A DNA stretch of 64,000 bases, from contig JAIBAG010000007.1 of assembly GCA_019695305.1 (NCBI GenBank), forward strand, positions 1-64,000, written 5' to 3'. Below the pieces are notes generated by a model. The model did no database searches. It had not been told where the DNA came from and saw nothing but the letters and a program-made list of their open reading frames with translations. Position numbers and translations under genes: made by a program. Positions 7,912-17,500 of this stretch are shown in pieces. Source of the DNA: a bacterium. Lineage in GTDB: Bacteria; UBA10199; JAIBAG01. How positions within the stretch are numbered: position 1 is the first letter of the stretch; each line of letters begins with the position of its first letter.

Positions 7912-10641
7912 ATGACAACACGTGAAATATACCGAATTGATCCCGCACAAAGTGCCGCTATCATCGGCCTTCTGGATACTGTTCGCTCTAATACAAACGG
8001 AAAAGAAGCTGTGGCCTGTGCTCTTGAAGGGCAAAGGGCGTCTTCCGTATTGCCCCACGAGTCTGGCACCTATCTTATTAAAATAAACCACAACGATTGT
8101 TTATCAACTCTAGCCCGTAAGTTTGGTTTGGGTGATATCTACGGACGTGAGTTGTACCGTCAAAATCAACATAACAATTTCGTAAAAAATGCCGATCTTA
8201 TTATTGAAGGCGGGTATTTATTGTGGACTGTTCCCGAGGAAGAAAATAATGGAATTATTACTCAAGATGCAAATGAAGCTGTTTCCCAAGATGCTGTGGG
8301 AACTAACAATTCAGTACCCAACACACCAGAAGGAAGAGAAGGCTACCCTCGTTTTGAAGGAGAAATTGTTCGAAACAACAAAAGAGAAAAAGCCGGACAA
8401 GAAAGCGTCCAAGAGCAAAAAGAAACGCAAAAAGAAAAAGAAGCAGAAGTAACTCCTCCGTGGATACAGCCCGAAATTGTTTATTTGCCTCCTGTTGTTC
8501 GTTTGGAAGACTATGCAGTACCACACTATGATGTAGCTTCTCCTGATGTGGATAGGACTGTATCTGCCTTTGCCCCCATGCCTTTCTACGGTGCTGCTGT
8601 TAATGAATTTGCACATGGGGCCCGATTTAAAAACAATGTTGTTTATGATGTATTGATGCCCAGAGCTACGGAAGTTTTAAGGCAAACAACAACAGGAGTG
8701 AGTAACCGATGGTTTGGTGGATTAGAAAGTAGAACAACCAGAACCTTGGCTGGAGATGTTTTAACTGAAAGTCTTGAGACAAAATTGGGAACTTCGTTAA
8801 GCGGTGGTGTGATTGGTGAAATAGGTACCACTGAAGGAAGAGCTTTAGTACAAGGTGGTTTTTTTGCTCCTTATACCGCGGTTGATGGTACTTTAGTTAA
8901 AGCCGGAGTAAAAGTAGGGGCCGATTTCTCAACCCGAATACGTACGCCTCTTGTTGAATTTTCGCTTAAGGGAGAAGAGTCTGCCGTAAACGGAACCGGT
9001 CGCGCAATTAAATTTATGATGGAATTACCTCATTTTTATGAGGTTCGTAACCTGGCTCGAAATGTAAGTATAGATGCAGCTGTTGATTATTTAAAATCTA
9101 CCGGTGCTTATAGTTTGGCAGACGATGAACTTTTGCGCAAGGTTGCCATGCTTGCTGAAAGAAGCGCTTTTGCTGCGGCTTTGGCCGATGTGGCTACTTA
9201 TTATGGTATCAAATCATTAGCCGGTAAAGCTGGAGCTAGCGAAAAACAAGCCCATGTGTCGGGGATGACCGCTTCTGTAGTAGCCGGTAATACTTTGCAA
9301 TTGGCAGATCCTCGAGCCTTGCAAACCTTGAGAGCCGTAGGAAAAGCTCCCTTTTATTTTGCAGGATTTCTCACGAGCGACGCTTTAATTGATGGTATTG
9401 TTGAATATCATGCCAATATGACCGAAAATTTTCCTCGTGCTATAGCAGAACCTATTGACTGGACGGTGGATACGCTTTTAGGCACGGCCCCAGTAGCTGA
9501 AGAAGGTGAGCAAGAATGGTTTAGACGCATGTTGGCAAAGGGTTTACTTGGTATTGGTATTGGTTCCAAATATGCACAGTGGGGTGGGCAATTACTGCGT
9601 GGGGCTTACAATTTATTGCCGGCCGGTGGACAACAGCTCGTTCAATCTACCTATCCTGCCTGGGAAGCGATAGATGGTGTTTTGGCCAGAGGAGTAGGTT
9701 TTGTTCGTCCTGTATTTGATAACGTTGTTACACGTACTATAGGATCGGGATTTGAATATGTTTATGGCGCGGGTAGGGGAGCTATAGGGGCTCTGGGAAC
9801 TTCTGTTAGAACATTTATTGCTTCTGAAGGAATGGCGGGTGCTACCGCTACAACAACAACGACTGCAGCGGCTACTGGCACAACCACCACTGCTGCCGGT
9901 ACAGGAGTTGTGGCTGCTGAAGGAACGGCGGCGGCCACTGGAGGATTTTCTCTGGCAGGCGCTTTGGCTTATGTCCCCCCTGTTGCGGCCGGTGTAACCA
10001 TAGCTTCTCCCTGGATTTACGATTACTTTTATAATCCCAAAAAAGTAGAAATGAAAGCCGGTCTGGCCCTCGATAGTTATGGGCGTGATATGGCGGCTTT
10101 CAGTGGTATTAATGCCGAAGATTATGAATCACGTATTTTGCGGGGTAGAGCCTTGTTGGGTTCGATGCCGCTAGTTTCCGAAAGTACCCTGGATGGTGTA
10201 GTCAACAAAGGTCATTTCTGGAAAAATATGATTGATATGCTGATTGGCGATTTATCTTTGATTGACGATCCCGACCAACGCGAAGCTTATTATCAAAATA
10301 TTTGCGAGACTTTTGTCTGGACCGAAAACATGCCGGCTCATCTTGCTTATTTTGAAGCGGCCTACAAAGCTGTTTTTGAAATGGGCGTGTACCAAGAAGA
10401 ACCCGTTCTGGTAGTGTCTGATTATGAAGAAGCGCCCGTATGTGAAATGGATGAAGAGCCGGTGTGCGAAGATGAACCTGTTGCACAAGTAAGCGTTAAT
10501 CCTCCCGAAAGTCCTGTTTATCCCATGGAAGACGAATACCTGCAAAGCTTTGATTATGATGAAGAGTACGCCACATGTTCCACTATAGAAGATGATTATT
10601 TAGCCAGTAATGCTGATTATTCCACTGCTTCCGCCTATTAA
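7912..10641 (+). CDS. 909-residue LysM-containing protein of unknown function
   Basis: I do not recognise the full-length family. Residues about 53-105 look like a LysM domain (GTYLIKINHNDCLSTLARKF, then a closing LLWTVP), which would bind peptidoglycan-type glycans. Next is a charged, low-complexity spacer (residues 140-178, many Lys/Glu/Gln). The long central region (about 200-640) is mixed and Gly/Ala-rich with helical stretches. A Thr/Ala tract at about 645-675 precedes a hydrophobic segment (about 683-706) that could cross a membrane. The tail is strongly acidic (EEAPVCEMDEEPVCEDEPV), with several Tyr/Asp repeats. There is no N-terminal signal peptide, so any export would need a non-Sec route. 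The ATG at 7912 has AGGAT upstream. Two beta-rich genes follow. Confidence 0.6.
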   Translation: MTTREIYRIDPAQSAAIIGLLDTVRSNTNGKEAVACALEGQRASSVLPHESGTYLIKINHNDCLSTLARKFGLGDIYGRELYRQNQHNNFVKNADLIIEGGYLLWTVPEEENNGIITQDANEAVSQDAVGTNNSVPNTPEGREGYPRFEGEIVRNNKREKAGQESVQEQKETQKEKEAEVTPPWIQPEIVYLPPVVRLEDYAVPHYDVASPDVDRTVSAFAPMPFYGAAVNEFAHGARFKNNVVYDVLMPRATEVLRQTTTGVSNRWFGGLESRTTRTLAGDVLTESLETKLGTSLSGGVIGEIGTTEGRALVQGGFFAPYTAVDGTLVKAGVKVGADFSTRIRTPLVEFSLKGEESAVNGTGRAIKFMMELPHFYEVRNLARNVSIDAAVDYLKSTGAYSLADDELLRKVAMLAERSAFAAALADVATYYGIKSLAGKAGASEKQAHVSGMTASVVAGNTLQLADPRALQTLRAVGKAPFYFAGFLTSDALIDGIVEYHANMTENFPRAIAEPIDWTVDTLLGTAPVAEEGEQEWFRRMLAKGLLGIGIGSKYAQWGGQLLRGAYNLLPAGGQQLVQSTYPAWEAIDGVLARGVGFVRPVFDNVVTRTIGSGFEYVYGAGRGAIGALGTSVRTFIASEGMAGATATTTTTAAATGTTTTAAGTGVVAAEGTAAATGGFSLAGALAYVPPVAAGVTIASPWIYDYFYNPKKVEMKAGLALDSYGRDMAAFSGINAEDYESRILRGRALLGSMPLVSESTLDGVVNKGHFWKNMIDMLIGDLSLIDDPDQREAYYQNICETFVWTENMPAHLAYFEAAYKAVFEMGVYQEEPVLVVSDYEEAPVCEMDEEPVCEDEPVAQVSVNPPESPVYPMEDEYLQSFDYDEEYATCSTIEDDYLASNADYSTASAY

Positions 10642-10736
10642 AAATTGACACAAAAAAGTCACAAAAACATCACCGTAATGAAGACAACTTTATTGTAAGG
10701 ATGCCGAAAAGAGGGGGAGATTAATGAGGCATTTTT

Positions 10737-12395
10737 ATGATCAAAAAAATATTTCCCTTAGTGTTTCTTTTTGCATTTGCAGCTTGTAGTAACGGACCCT
10801 TACCAGGCATGGGCGATGACAAACCGGCCGATGTTATTGCTCCGGCCATCATATCTTTTACAGCCGATAAAACTACTATTACTCAAGGCGAGAACGTTAC
10901 TTTAAGTTGGGAAACCGAAGCTGCGGGCGATATTATTTTAGACCCCGTTGGTCCTCAAACCGATCCTGTTGGAAGCGCCACACTTACTCCCGAAACTTCC
11001 ACCACGTATACTTTATCTGTTTATTCTCCCGATGCTCCTGCTTCTGAAGATGGAGAAGCTGTTGATAGTCAAAGTATTACCATTACCGTTAATCCCATAG
11101 ATGATGACGATACTGATGAAGGTGAAAATAATGATCCGTGTGCAACAGCGCCAAACCCAACAACATTAAAAAACGAATTAACCTTCACGGCCTCCCGCAC
11201 GGGTGTGTATGCCGGCGAATCGGTAACGTTAACGTGGAATAATGCGATGAGCGATAGTGATACTGTAGTAACGTTGCCAGACGGTACAAACTTGAGCGAA
11301 GCTTCGGGAACAGAAACAGTAGTTGTTACTCAAAACGGTACGGCTAAAATTCAAACTTCGGTGTGTGGTGTGACGGCAGAAAAAACATTGAGTATTACTG
11401 CTAAGGCGGCCATTCCTTTTAATTTACCCCCGGTGGCATCTCTTAGTGGAACCGATAGTAAAACGTGGGTGGGTACTACCGATGGAAAAGTTTATCGCAG
11501 CACCGATTTAGGAAAAACCTGGAATTATATTACAACCGCCAGTGGTATTTTAGAAAAGAATGAATCCAAAAAAGGCGAGTCGCCTATTGTGGCGGTGGCT
11601 TCGGGTGGCGATGTTTGCAATGGCGCTATTTTTATTGCCACGCAAAACGGGCATCTCTACCGCAGTTATGATGATGGTGCACATGCATCGGGCTTAACAG
11701 GCGGCCCCAATTATATGTTGGCAATTACCAAATCGGGCAGCCACGATGCCAAAGATTATTCCAAAATTTCATTTTTGCTCAAAAATCCCAAACACCCCAA
11801 AGAGCTTTTAATTGGCCATGAAGAAGGTTTGTGGCGTTTAAAAGATTGCACAGCCACCGGAGGTGTTACCGAAAATATTAGCAAGGTGAGCCTGTTTGAT
11901 AAAAAGCCTGTTACGCAAGGTATTAAGAATGGCAAAAAAGTTTTCGTTGTTTCAGGAGGTTCGGTTTACCAAAGTGACGATACGCTTACTTGGGAAAAAT
12001 CAAACTTTACCGGCAACTCGGGCATTACCTGGCTTGAAGCTAAGGGAGATGGTCTTTATGCCGGAAGTGCTACCACGGTTTATCAAACAGAGGATGCTAA
12101 TGAATGGAGTGTTGTTTCAAGCGGACACTATTCCATAACGGGTTTTGCTTTAGACGGTGCTAGTGAGCTGTATGGTGACTATCGCGGTTTAAAAATAGCA
12201 AAGGACACTAGTTTTTATTTGGATGGTATTGAAAGCGGTATTGGCCAGATGTGGTTTAAAGGTAATAGCGTTTGGATGCTTACCAAAGACAGCAAGTTGT
12301 ACATGTTAGATATAGTCAACTGGCAGGGCATGCTTAATTCCATAACATTCAACAAGATAAACTTGAACTTTAATGGGGCTACTTTGAAAAAATAA
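10737..12395 (+). CDS. Lipoprotein with Ig-like domains and a sialidase-type beta-propeller
   Basis: A signal peptide ends in a lipobox-like FAAC at residue 17, so the 552-residue product is probably a lipid-anchored envelope protein. Residues about 38-115 and 135-225 look like two Ig-like folds, each opening with a FTA motif and a G(E)xVTL(S/T)W strand. The linker between them is acidic (PIDDDDTDEGENND). The rest, from about 230, carries repeating blades with Asp-box-like signatures (GKVYRSTDLGKTW, GHLYRSYDDG, GSVYQSDD, TVYQTEDANEW), as in sialidase or photosynthesis-stability-type propellers. No catalytic residues could be assigned, so a binding or structural role is more likely. Two cysteine pairs may be oxidised. 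The next gene starts 17 bp on. Confidence 0.7.
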   Translation: MIKKIFPLVFLFAFAACSNGPLPGMGDDKPADVIAPAIISFTADKTTITQGENVTLSWETEAAGDIILDPVGPQTDPVGSATLTPETSTTYTLSVYSPDAPASEDGEAVDSQSITITVNPIDDDDTDEGENNDPCATAPNPTTLKNELTFTASRTGVYAGESVTLTWNNAMSDSDTVVTLPDGTNLSEASGTETVVVTQNGTAKIQTSVCGVTAEKTLSITAKAAIPFNLPPVASLSGTDSKTWVGTTDGKVYRSTDLGKTWNYITTASGILEKNESKKGESPIVAVASGGDVCNGAIFIATQNGHLYRSYDDGAHASGLTGGPNYMLAITKSGSHDAKDYSKISFLLKNPKHPKELLIGHEEGLWRLKDCTATGGVTENISKVSLFDKKPVTQGIKNGKKVFVVSGGSVYQSDDTLTWEKSNFTGNSGITWLEAKGDGLYAGSATTVYQTEDANEWSVVSSGHYSITGFALDGASELYGDYRGLKIAKDTSFYLDGIESGIGQMWFKGNSVWMLTKDSKLYMLDIVNWQGMLNSITFNKINLNFNGATLKK

Positions 12396-12412
12396 GGGAA
12401 AGAGAGTTTTTT

Positions 12413-13684
12413 ATGGGTACATGTGATGGAAATATGGGCTTAAGGCTTGAAGGCTATTCAATAGCTCCTGGTTTTAGAGGAACCTACGGCATGAGTTGTG
12501 ATGCCGATTTAGGGAGTGGTGATAAGAGTGGCAAATTTAAATTTATTTTAAATGGAGAAGGGCGCTACGGTTTTCCTCAGCCTGTATTTACAGCCAATAA
12601 CGGTGATGAAATTAATGGTGGTTCGTTTACCAGTAAACCTCGTTATAAAAGTAAAGAAGGTGATTGGCGTTTAGTGCGTGATTTTGAATTTCGTTTTGGA
12701 ACTCCCTTGTTAGGTAAAAAGAAGCAAGCGTCGTTTGCTTTTTCTTTTGGTGCGTACGATCCTGTTGTGACGCTATACGGAAGATTTCCCGGTATGGAAA
12801 AGCTCATGCCGCGTAGTGGTGCATATATAGACAGGCCTGTAAACGTAGAAGGACGTGGTGAGCTGGGTGGATATATTACCTATAATCGCTCGCTTGATAA
12901 CCTGGATTATGGTGCCTTTGCGTTGTTGATGAACGGGCGCTTAGATAGCAAAATGTTTTTAGGTTTTAGTGCTGCTCCCGGAGATGATGGACGTGTTACT
13001 ACTTGGCATACGCCTAATGGCCCTAATCCTTTTCTGTCTAAACGCATTCAATTTACACCGGCGGCTTATATTCATTTTCATACCGATCCTTTTGAACTCA
13101 TGTTTATGGGGGCGGTATCGGTAAATGCCGGGCATGATCCGGCGGCACCCGAAGATAATCCAAGCGCCGAGCGTAATTTGGTCAATCCACGTGTTAATTT
13201 AGGGGCCCGATGGGGAAAGTTTATTGCTACTTATGATTTAAGTATTTTATCCGATTCAAGTCCTGCTTTTCCAGCACTTACTTTTGGAAATCGTCTAGAA
13301 TTAACCACGCAAGATTTTAAAGGAAAAGATAAGTTAAGCTGGCTATCGGGCAGGCCGTATCTCACCTTTAATGATGTGCGTAACCCTAATGGTTATGCTT
13401 TTGATCAAGGATCGGTAGTCTTTACAAATAGTAACGATACTGCTGTTGTAAATAGTGATGATATTTTGGCTGATGGTGAAGAGCCTGGTCAGGTTGAAGT
13501 GCCCGGTAAAAGTGGCAGTACCTTAACGTTTGGTGGCGAAGTACAGGCTAAGGTGCCCATGGGTGATGGCAATGTCACTTTTAGGGTCACTCCCGAACTC
13601 CAGTTAAACTGGGACAGCCGTTTTGGAAAACGCACCATAGCCGGTGGTGGCGTGGCTGGGCGTGTAGATTTTAATTTTAAATAA
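12413..13684 (+). CDS. Beta-rich, probable outer-membrane barrel-like protein
   Basis: The 423-residue product is made of short amphipathic strands alternating with loops (FEFRFGTPLL, KQASFAFSFGAYDP, AAYIHFHTDPFELMF). It ends VDFNFK, close to the aromatic C-terminal signal of outer-membrane barrels. However, there is no N-terminal signal peptide: the protein starts MGTCDGNMGL, and no in-frame upstream start would add one. Either the start is not native, the strain's copy has lost its signal, or the protein is not exported by Sec. An AAAGAGAG purine tract sits 7 bp before the ATG. It follows the lipoprotein gene on the same strand and ends next to a convergent gene. Family not recognised. Confidence 0.6.
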   Translation: MGTCDGNMGLRLEGYSIAPGFRGTYGMSCDADLGSGDKSGKFKFILNGEGRYGFPQPVFTANNGDEINGGSFTSKPRYKSKEGDWRLVRDFEFRFGTPLLGKKKQASFAFSFGAYDPVVTLYGRFPGMEKLMPRSGAYIDRPVNVEGRGELGGYITYNRSLDNLDYGAFALLMNGRLDSKMFLGFSAAPGDDGRVTTWHTPNGPNPFLSKRIQFTPAAYIHFHTDPFELMFMGAVSVNAGHDPAAPEDNPSAERNLVNPRVNLGARWGKFIATYDLSILSDSSPAFPALTFGNRLELTTQDFKGKDKLSWLSGRPYLTFNDVRNPNGYAFDQGSVVFTNSNDTAVVNSDDILADGEEPGQVEVPGKSGSTLTFGGEVQAKVPMGDGNVTFRVTPELQLNWDSRFGKRTIAGGGVAGRVDFNFK

Positions 13685-13686
13685 AA

Positions 13687-14460
13687 TTACCACATAATTA
13701 TATCATCACGAATATCATTGCCCCTATCAGAGTTATCGTCGCTGTCAGGACTATTAGGATCTACTAAGGTGGTATTCGCTTTAAGCATCTTTTTAATGGT
13801 TTTAAGCATGCGTTTTATTTCCTTATCCGAAAAACCAAATGTTTTGAGCTTGCTTGTCAAATTGGCTGCAAACTCACTCCAGGTGCTTCCACTCACTGTG
13901 CCAATATCAATTCCATTTACAACAATGTGGGATGTAAAGCCATTTTCTCCAGCAATCACATCAAATTTAGCATAAGTAGTGTTGGCATGTGTGTATGTAA
14001 TTAATAACGAAGAACCATTTGCAGACATCATTGCAGAAAGAGAGGCCCCATCATCAAAAGAAATGTCAACGGCGCTGAGATTTCCAGAAGCATCAACCCA
14101 GGCCGTGCCATTTTTGAATCCCAAGTCCATAAATTCTTGATCGGGTGTAATATTAACAGGGGTATTGATATCTTGAGCGGAGGGGTTTTGGTGTTTATTT
14201 TTGATATACTGAAGCCATTGTTCGTATGTAATGCCTTCGGCTTCAGGGTTGTCTTCTAAAAACTGTTCGTATTCATCGTAGAAAACAGGGCGTACTTCAT
14301 TATTGCGGGTTGTGGCTTTGGTTTTAAAGTTGCCCTGGATGGCGCCAACACCATTTTTTAAAGAAGGGAGGTTAATTGAAACAACCTGGAAACGATAAAG
14401 TATACCAATAGCTATGGTGATAATAAGTGTAGTAAAAACGATAACTTTAGTGGTTTTCAT
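13687..14460 (-). CDS. Single-pass membrane-anchored hypothetical protein
   Basis: A start at 14460 gives 257 residues beginning MKTTKVIVFTTLIITIAIGI, a signal anchor with one positive end. The frame stays open to 14502, but the upstream extension lacks hydrophobicity and the ATG at 14460 fits better. After the anchor is a linker with acidic motifs (FYDEYEQFLEDNPEAEGITYEQWL). A beta-rich domain follows (about 105-200), then a helical, Lys-rich segment (FSDKEIKRMLKTIKKMLK) and an acidic tail. No recognised family. It faces away from the barrel gene and lies upstream of nothing on its own strand, being the last gene downstream of the alpha-2-macroglobulin. It may share its transcript. Confidence 0.6.
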   Translation of the reverse strand: MKTTKVIVFTTLIITIAIGILYRFQVVSINLPSLKNGVGAIQGNFKTKATTRNNEVRPVFYDEYEQFLEDNPEAEGITYEQWLQYIKNKHQNPSAQDINTPVNITPDQEFMDLGFKNGTAWVDASGNLSAVDISFDDGASLSAMMSANGSSLLITYTHANTTYAKFDVIAGENGFTSHIVVNGIDIGTVSGSTWSEFAANLTSKLKTFGFSDKEIKRMLKTIKKMLKANTTLVDPNSPDSDDNSDRGNDIRDDIIMW

Positions 14461-14546
14461 GTTTATCTTTCTATTTTTACGCACCGTGTTATAAGGTGCC
14501 ATTATTTTTTTATCGTTTATAAGTCTATATAAGTTTTAAAAAAGCT

Positions 14547-17500
14547 TTACTTAATTTCGACCATTTTCATCTTACTCCGTCCAAAAATTTCGGGTTCGTA
14601 AAACTCAAAGGCCAAAGCGCCACTCATTAAATATTTGCCGGCTGTGGTGGCGCGCACCGGGTAACGAATATGATAGGCTCCGGCAGGAAGATATTCGTCA
14701 CTCCATATTAAAGCATCATCCCTAATTTCTTGATGCACAAAGCCGTAACTCATGCCGTAATCGTCGGTAAACTCTACGTCATCATAGGGCGAATATCCTA
14801 CACTCGATGTGTCGCTTACATCCTCGGCTTCCATTTGGGCCGAGCGTGAACTGGTGGCAAGCTGCATATCAATAGGTTCAAAACCAGCAGGTAATGGGTC
14901 TTCAATGAGGACCTGATTTAAATTATTAGGCACAATTACCGTGATGTGGCCTTTGTAATTTTCACCGGCTTTAAACTCGCTTAAGGGATGCTCTTCCTTC
15001 ACATCATCTAACGCATAGTACTCGCGGTTAATGACCAGGCCTTCTTCACGCGTAGGGGTAATTTCGGGAGGAAGATAATATTTCATAAGCATATCGTAAT
15101 AAAGAGTTCCTGTTCCTTCTTTATTAAAGCTCACATCAACAGGCATGGTTTTTTTAGTAATATCGGTGAGTGGAATTTTAGACTGAGCCACCTCGGTGAT
15201 ATTTTGCGTTGTGAATTTTTGTTCCATTTTGGTATCGCCGCCAAAAATTACTTTGCTTAAATAATTGGTTTCGTCTTCGCGATAGGTATTAATAAAACTT
15301 TCACCCAACAAAATTAAATTTAAAGCGCTGGTGGTGATGTAACCATGATTTTGTTTTCTATTAAATAGATACGACAAGGCTTTAGCAATAAGCGGATCTT
15401 CCTTATTGTTATGAATAAGAGCGTTGGCCGCAAGTGCTGTATTGGTGACAGGATCACTCCAATATTCCGATGCCTTTTCCCATACCACATGGCGTGGATG
15501 GTGTTCGGCTAATGTTCCTAAACGGTTAGTCAGCATTTCTAGCTTATGAGACAGTTCCGGTGATGGATTTTTTGATTCAATATCGGCATAGGCCAAGGTT
15601 AAATAGGAGAGAGTGGGGATGTCCATTTTTTCAACAGGTTCATCTTTTAAACTACTCACCGTCCAATCGCTTAAACCATCACGCACTAAAACCCAAAGGG
15701 TAAAGGCTCTAAATGCTGTTCCAATTTTTTTATCGTTAATCACAGGCCATAAATAAGTTTTTAAACGCTCAACATCACCTTTCACCTCATAGTTCATATT
15801 CTTGGCCATAAGATAAGCTAAATACACCTGTGTACTGGGGTAATCACTGGGGTAAGGAGAACTGGGCCAATATTTCATACCGCCTGATGCGCTATCTTGA
15901 TAAAGGGGAAGACGATCCAAAGTATCCCTAATTTTATTATCGAGTATGGCCATTTTATCGGCCGTTGTTTTGGCGTTTCTTGTTTCAAATGGAGTAAGAG
16001 GTGCCAAGCTATCAAAATATTTCTCGCCAAAACGCTCGGTGTAGTTTTTAGATAAAAGCATAGCAATAAGGCTTGCCGATAGTTGCTCAGAACAATAATA
16101 GGGGAAACTTACAAGCGAACGCATAGGTTCGCTAATGGCAAGCCCCATGGAAGATTTTAAGCTGATGTCTACAAAACCCTTTTCTTGAGAAACCCCTTCT
16201 TTAGGTAAATCAATTTGTTCTTTTGCTTCCTTGTCGGTCACAAGTCCCATCGTGGCAACCATTTCGGGTTGGTACCGATCAATTACCGGGATTGTAGAAC
16301 TCATGGAATCTAAAATATTACCCTTGGAGTCTTGAGCCTCCACATCTATTGTAAAAAATTCTGAGCTGTGATGAATGCTCATTTCAAAAGGTATGGTAGT
16401 TTGGTTTTCGGCTTTAACCGTAAAGGGAAATTCTTTTACCTTAGATTCTCCATCAAATACGGCATCACCGCTGAGTTTAATCAGCAGTTTGCCGCTTGTA
16501 TCTTGAGGGTTGCGATTATTAAGTAATACTTTAGTTTTAATCATGTCACCCCAAGCTGCAAAACGAGGCAGGGCGGTTTGTAATACAATAGGGAGTGTAG
16601 ATAAAATGCTCACGCGATTGCCCCCTACAAAAGTATTGTCCGAAAGTGATAAATTATTGGTAGAAGAACGGTTGTTATCGTCCAGACTTAACAACACATT
16701 TTGCTTAGAAAAATCTTCCCAGGTTTTAGAATGGCTAATTCCTAAGGCTTCTACCACCCACGTTGTTGTGTTATCGGGAAGTGTAAACGAAAAAGACCCT
16801 TCTCCATTTTGATCGGTTTGTAGCAGAGCCACATAATGAGCGGTGTCTTTAAAAATGCGTCGTTTTTTATCTACACCGGTAGCATTTCCATCACCTGCTT
16901 TAAGCGAGATCATAGAGGAGGCAGAATTAACGCCGTTAGGCCGGTTATAGTAAAATTTTTCCACCAAATTAGGCAGTTGATAATCGAGTAGTTTGTAAAC
17001 GGCTTCGTCTACAACAGCTACAGCCAGGCTTGAGGCTTGGGGCTTTCCGGCAGGGTCGGTGGTTTTTACTTTAATGGTAACTTTGTCGCCAGGTCGATAA
17101 ACCGGCTTTTTTGTTTTGTCAGACGCGTCAGACTTGTCCGGTATAAGAGAGACTAAAAGCTTTTTCTGCTCCGGTTCCACTTTAATTTCGGTAGATCCAT
17201 TAAACAGCATAGGTGTTTGCGTTTTGTCACGACCCGCATGTGCCACCACATTAATAAATAAGTTGGGAATCATTCCCTCGGTGATGGGTACTTCAATAAC
17301 ACCCGCATTGCCTTCGTTGCCAATTTTACGCATTTCAGCTTTTAACAAGCGTCCACGTTCCAGTGTTACCAATGCATTACTCACAGGAACAAGTGATTTT
17401 ACTAAAATTTTTGCTGTATCTCCAATTTTGTAGACAGCTTTATCGGGCACAAGTTCCAGCTTTTGACGATCATTCATTTTCCAGGGCACATAACCGTCAC

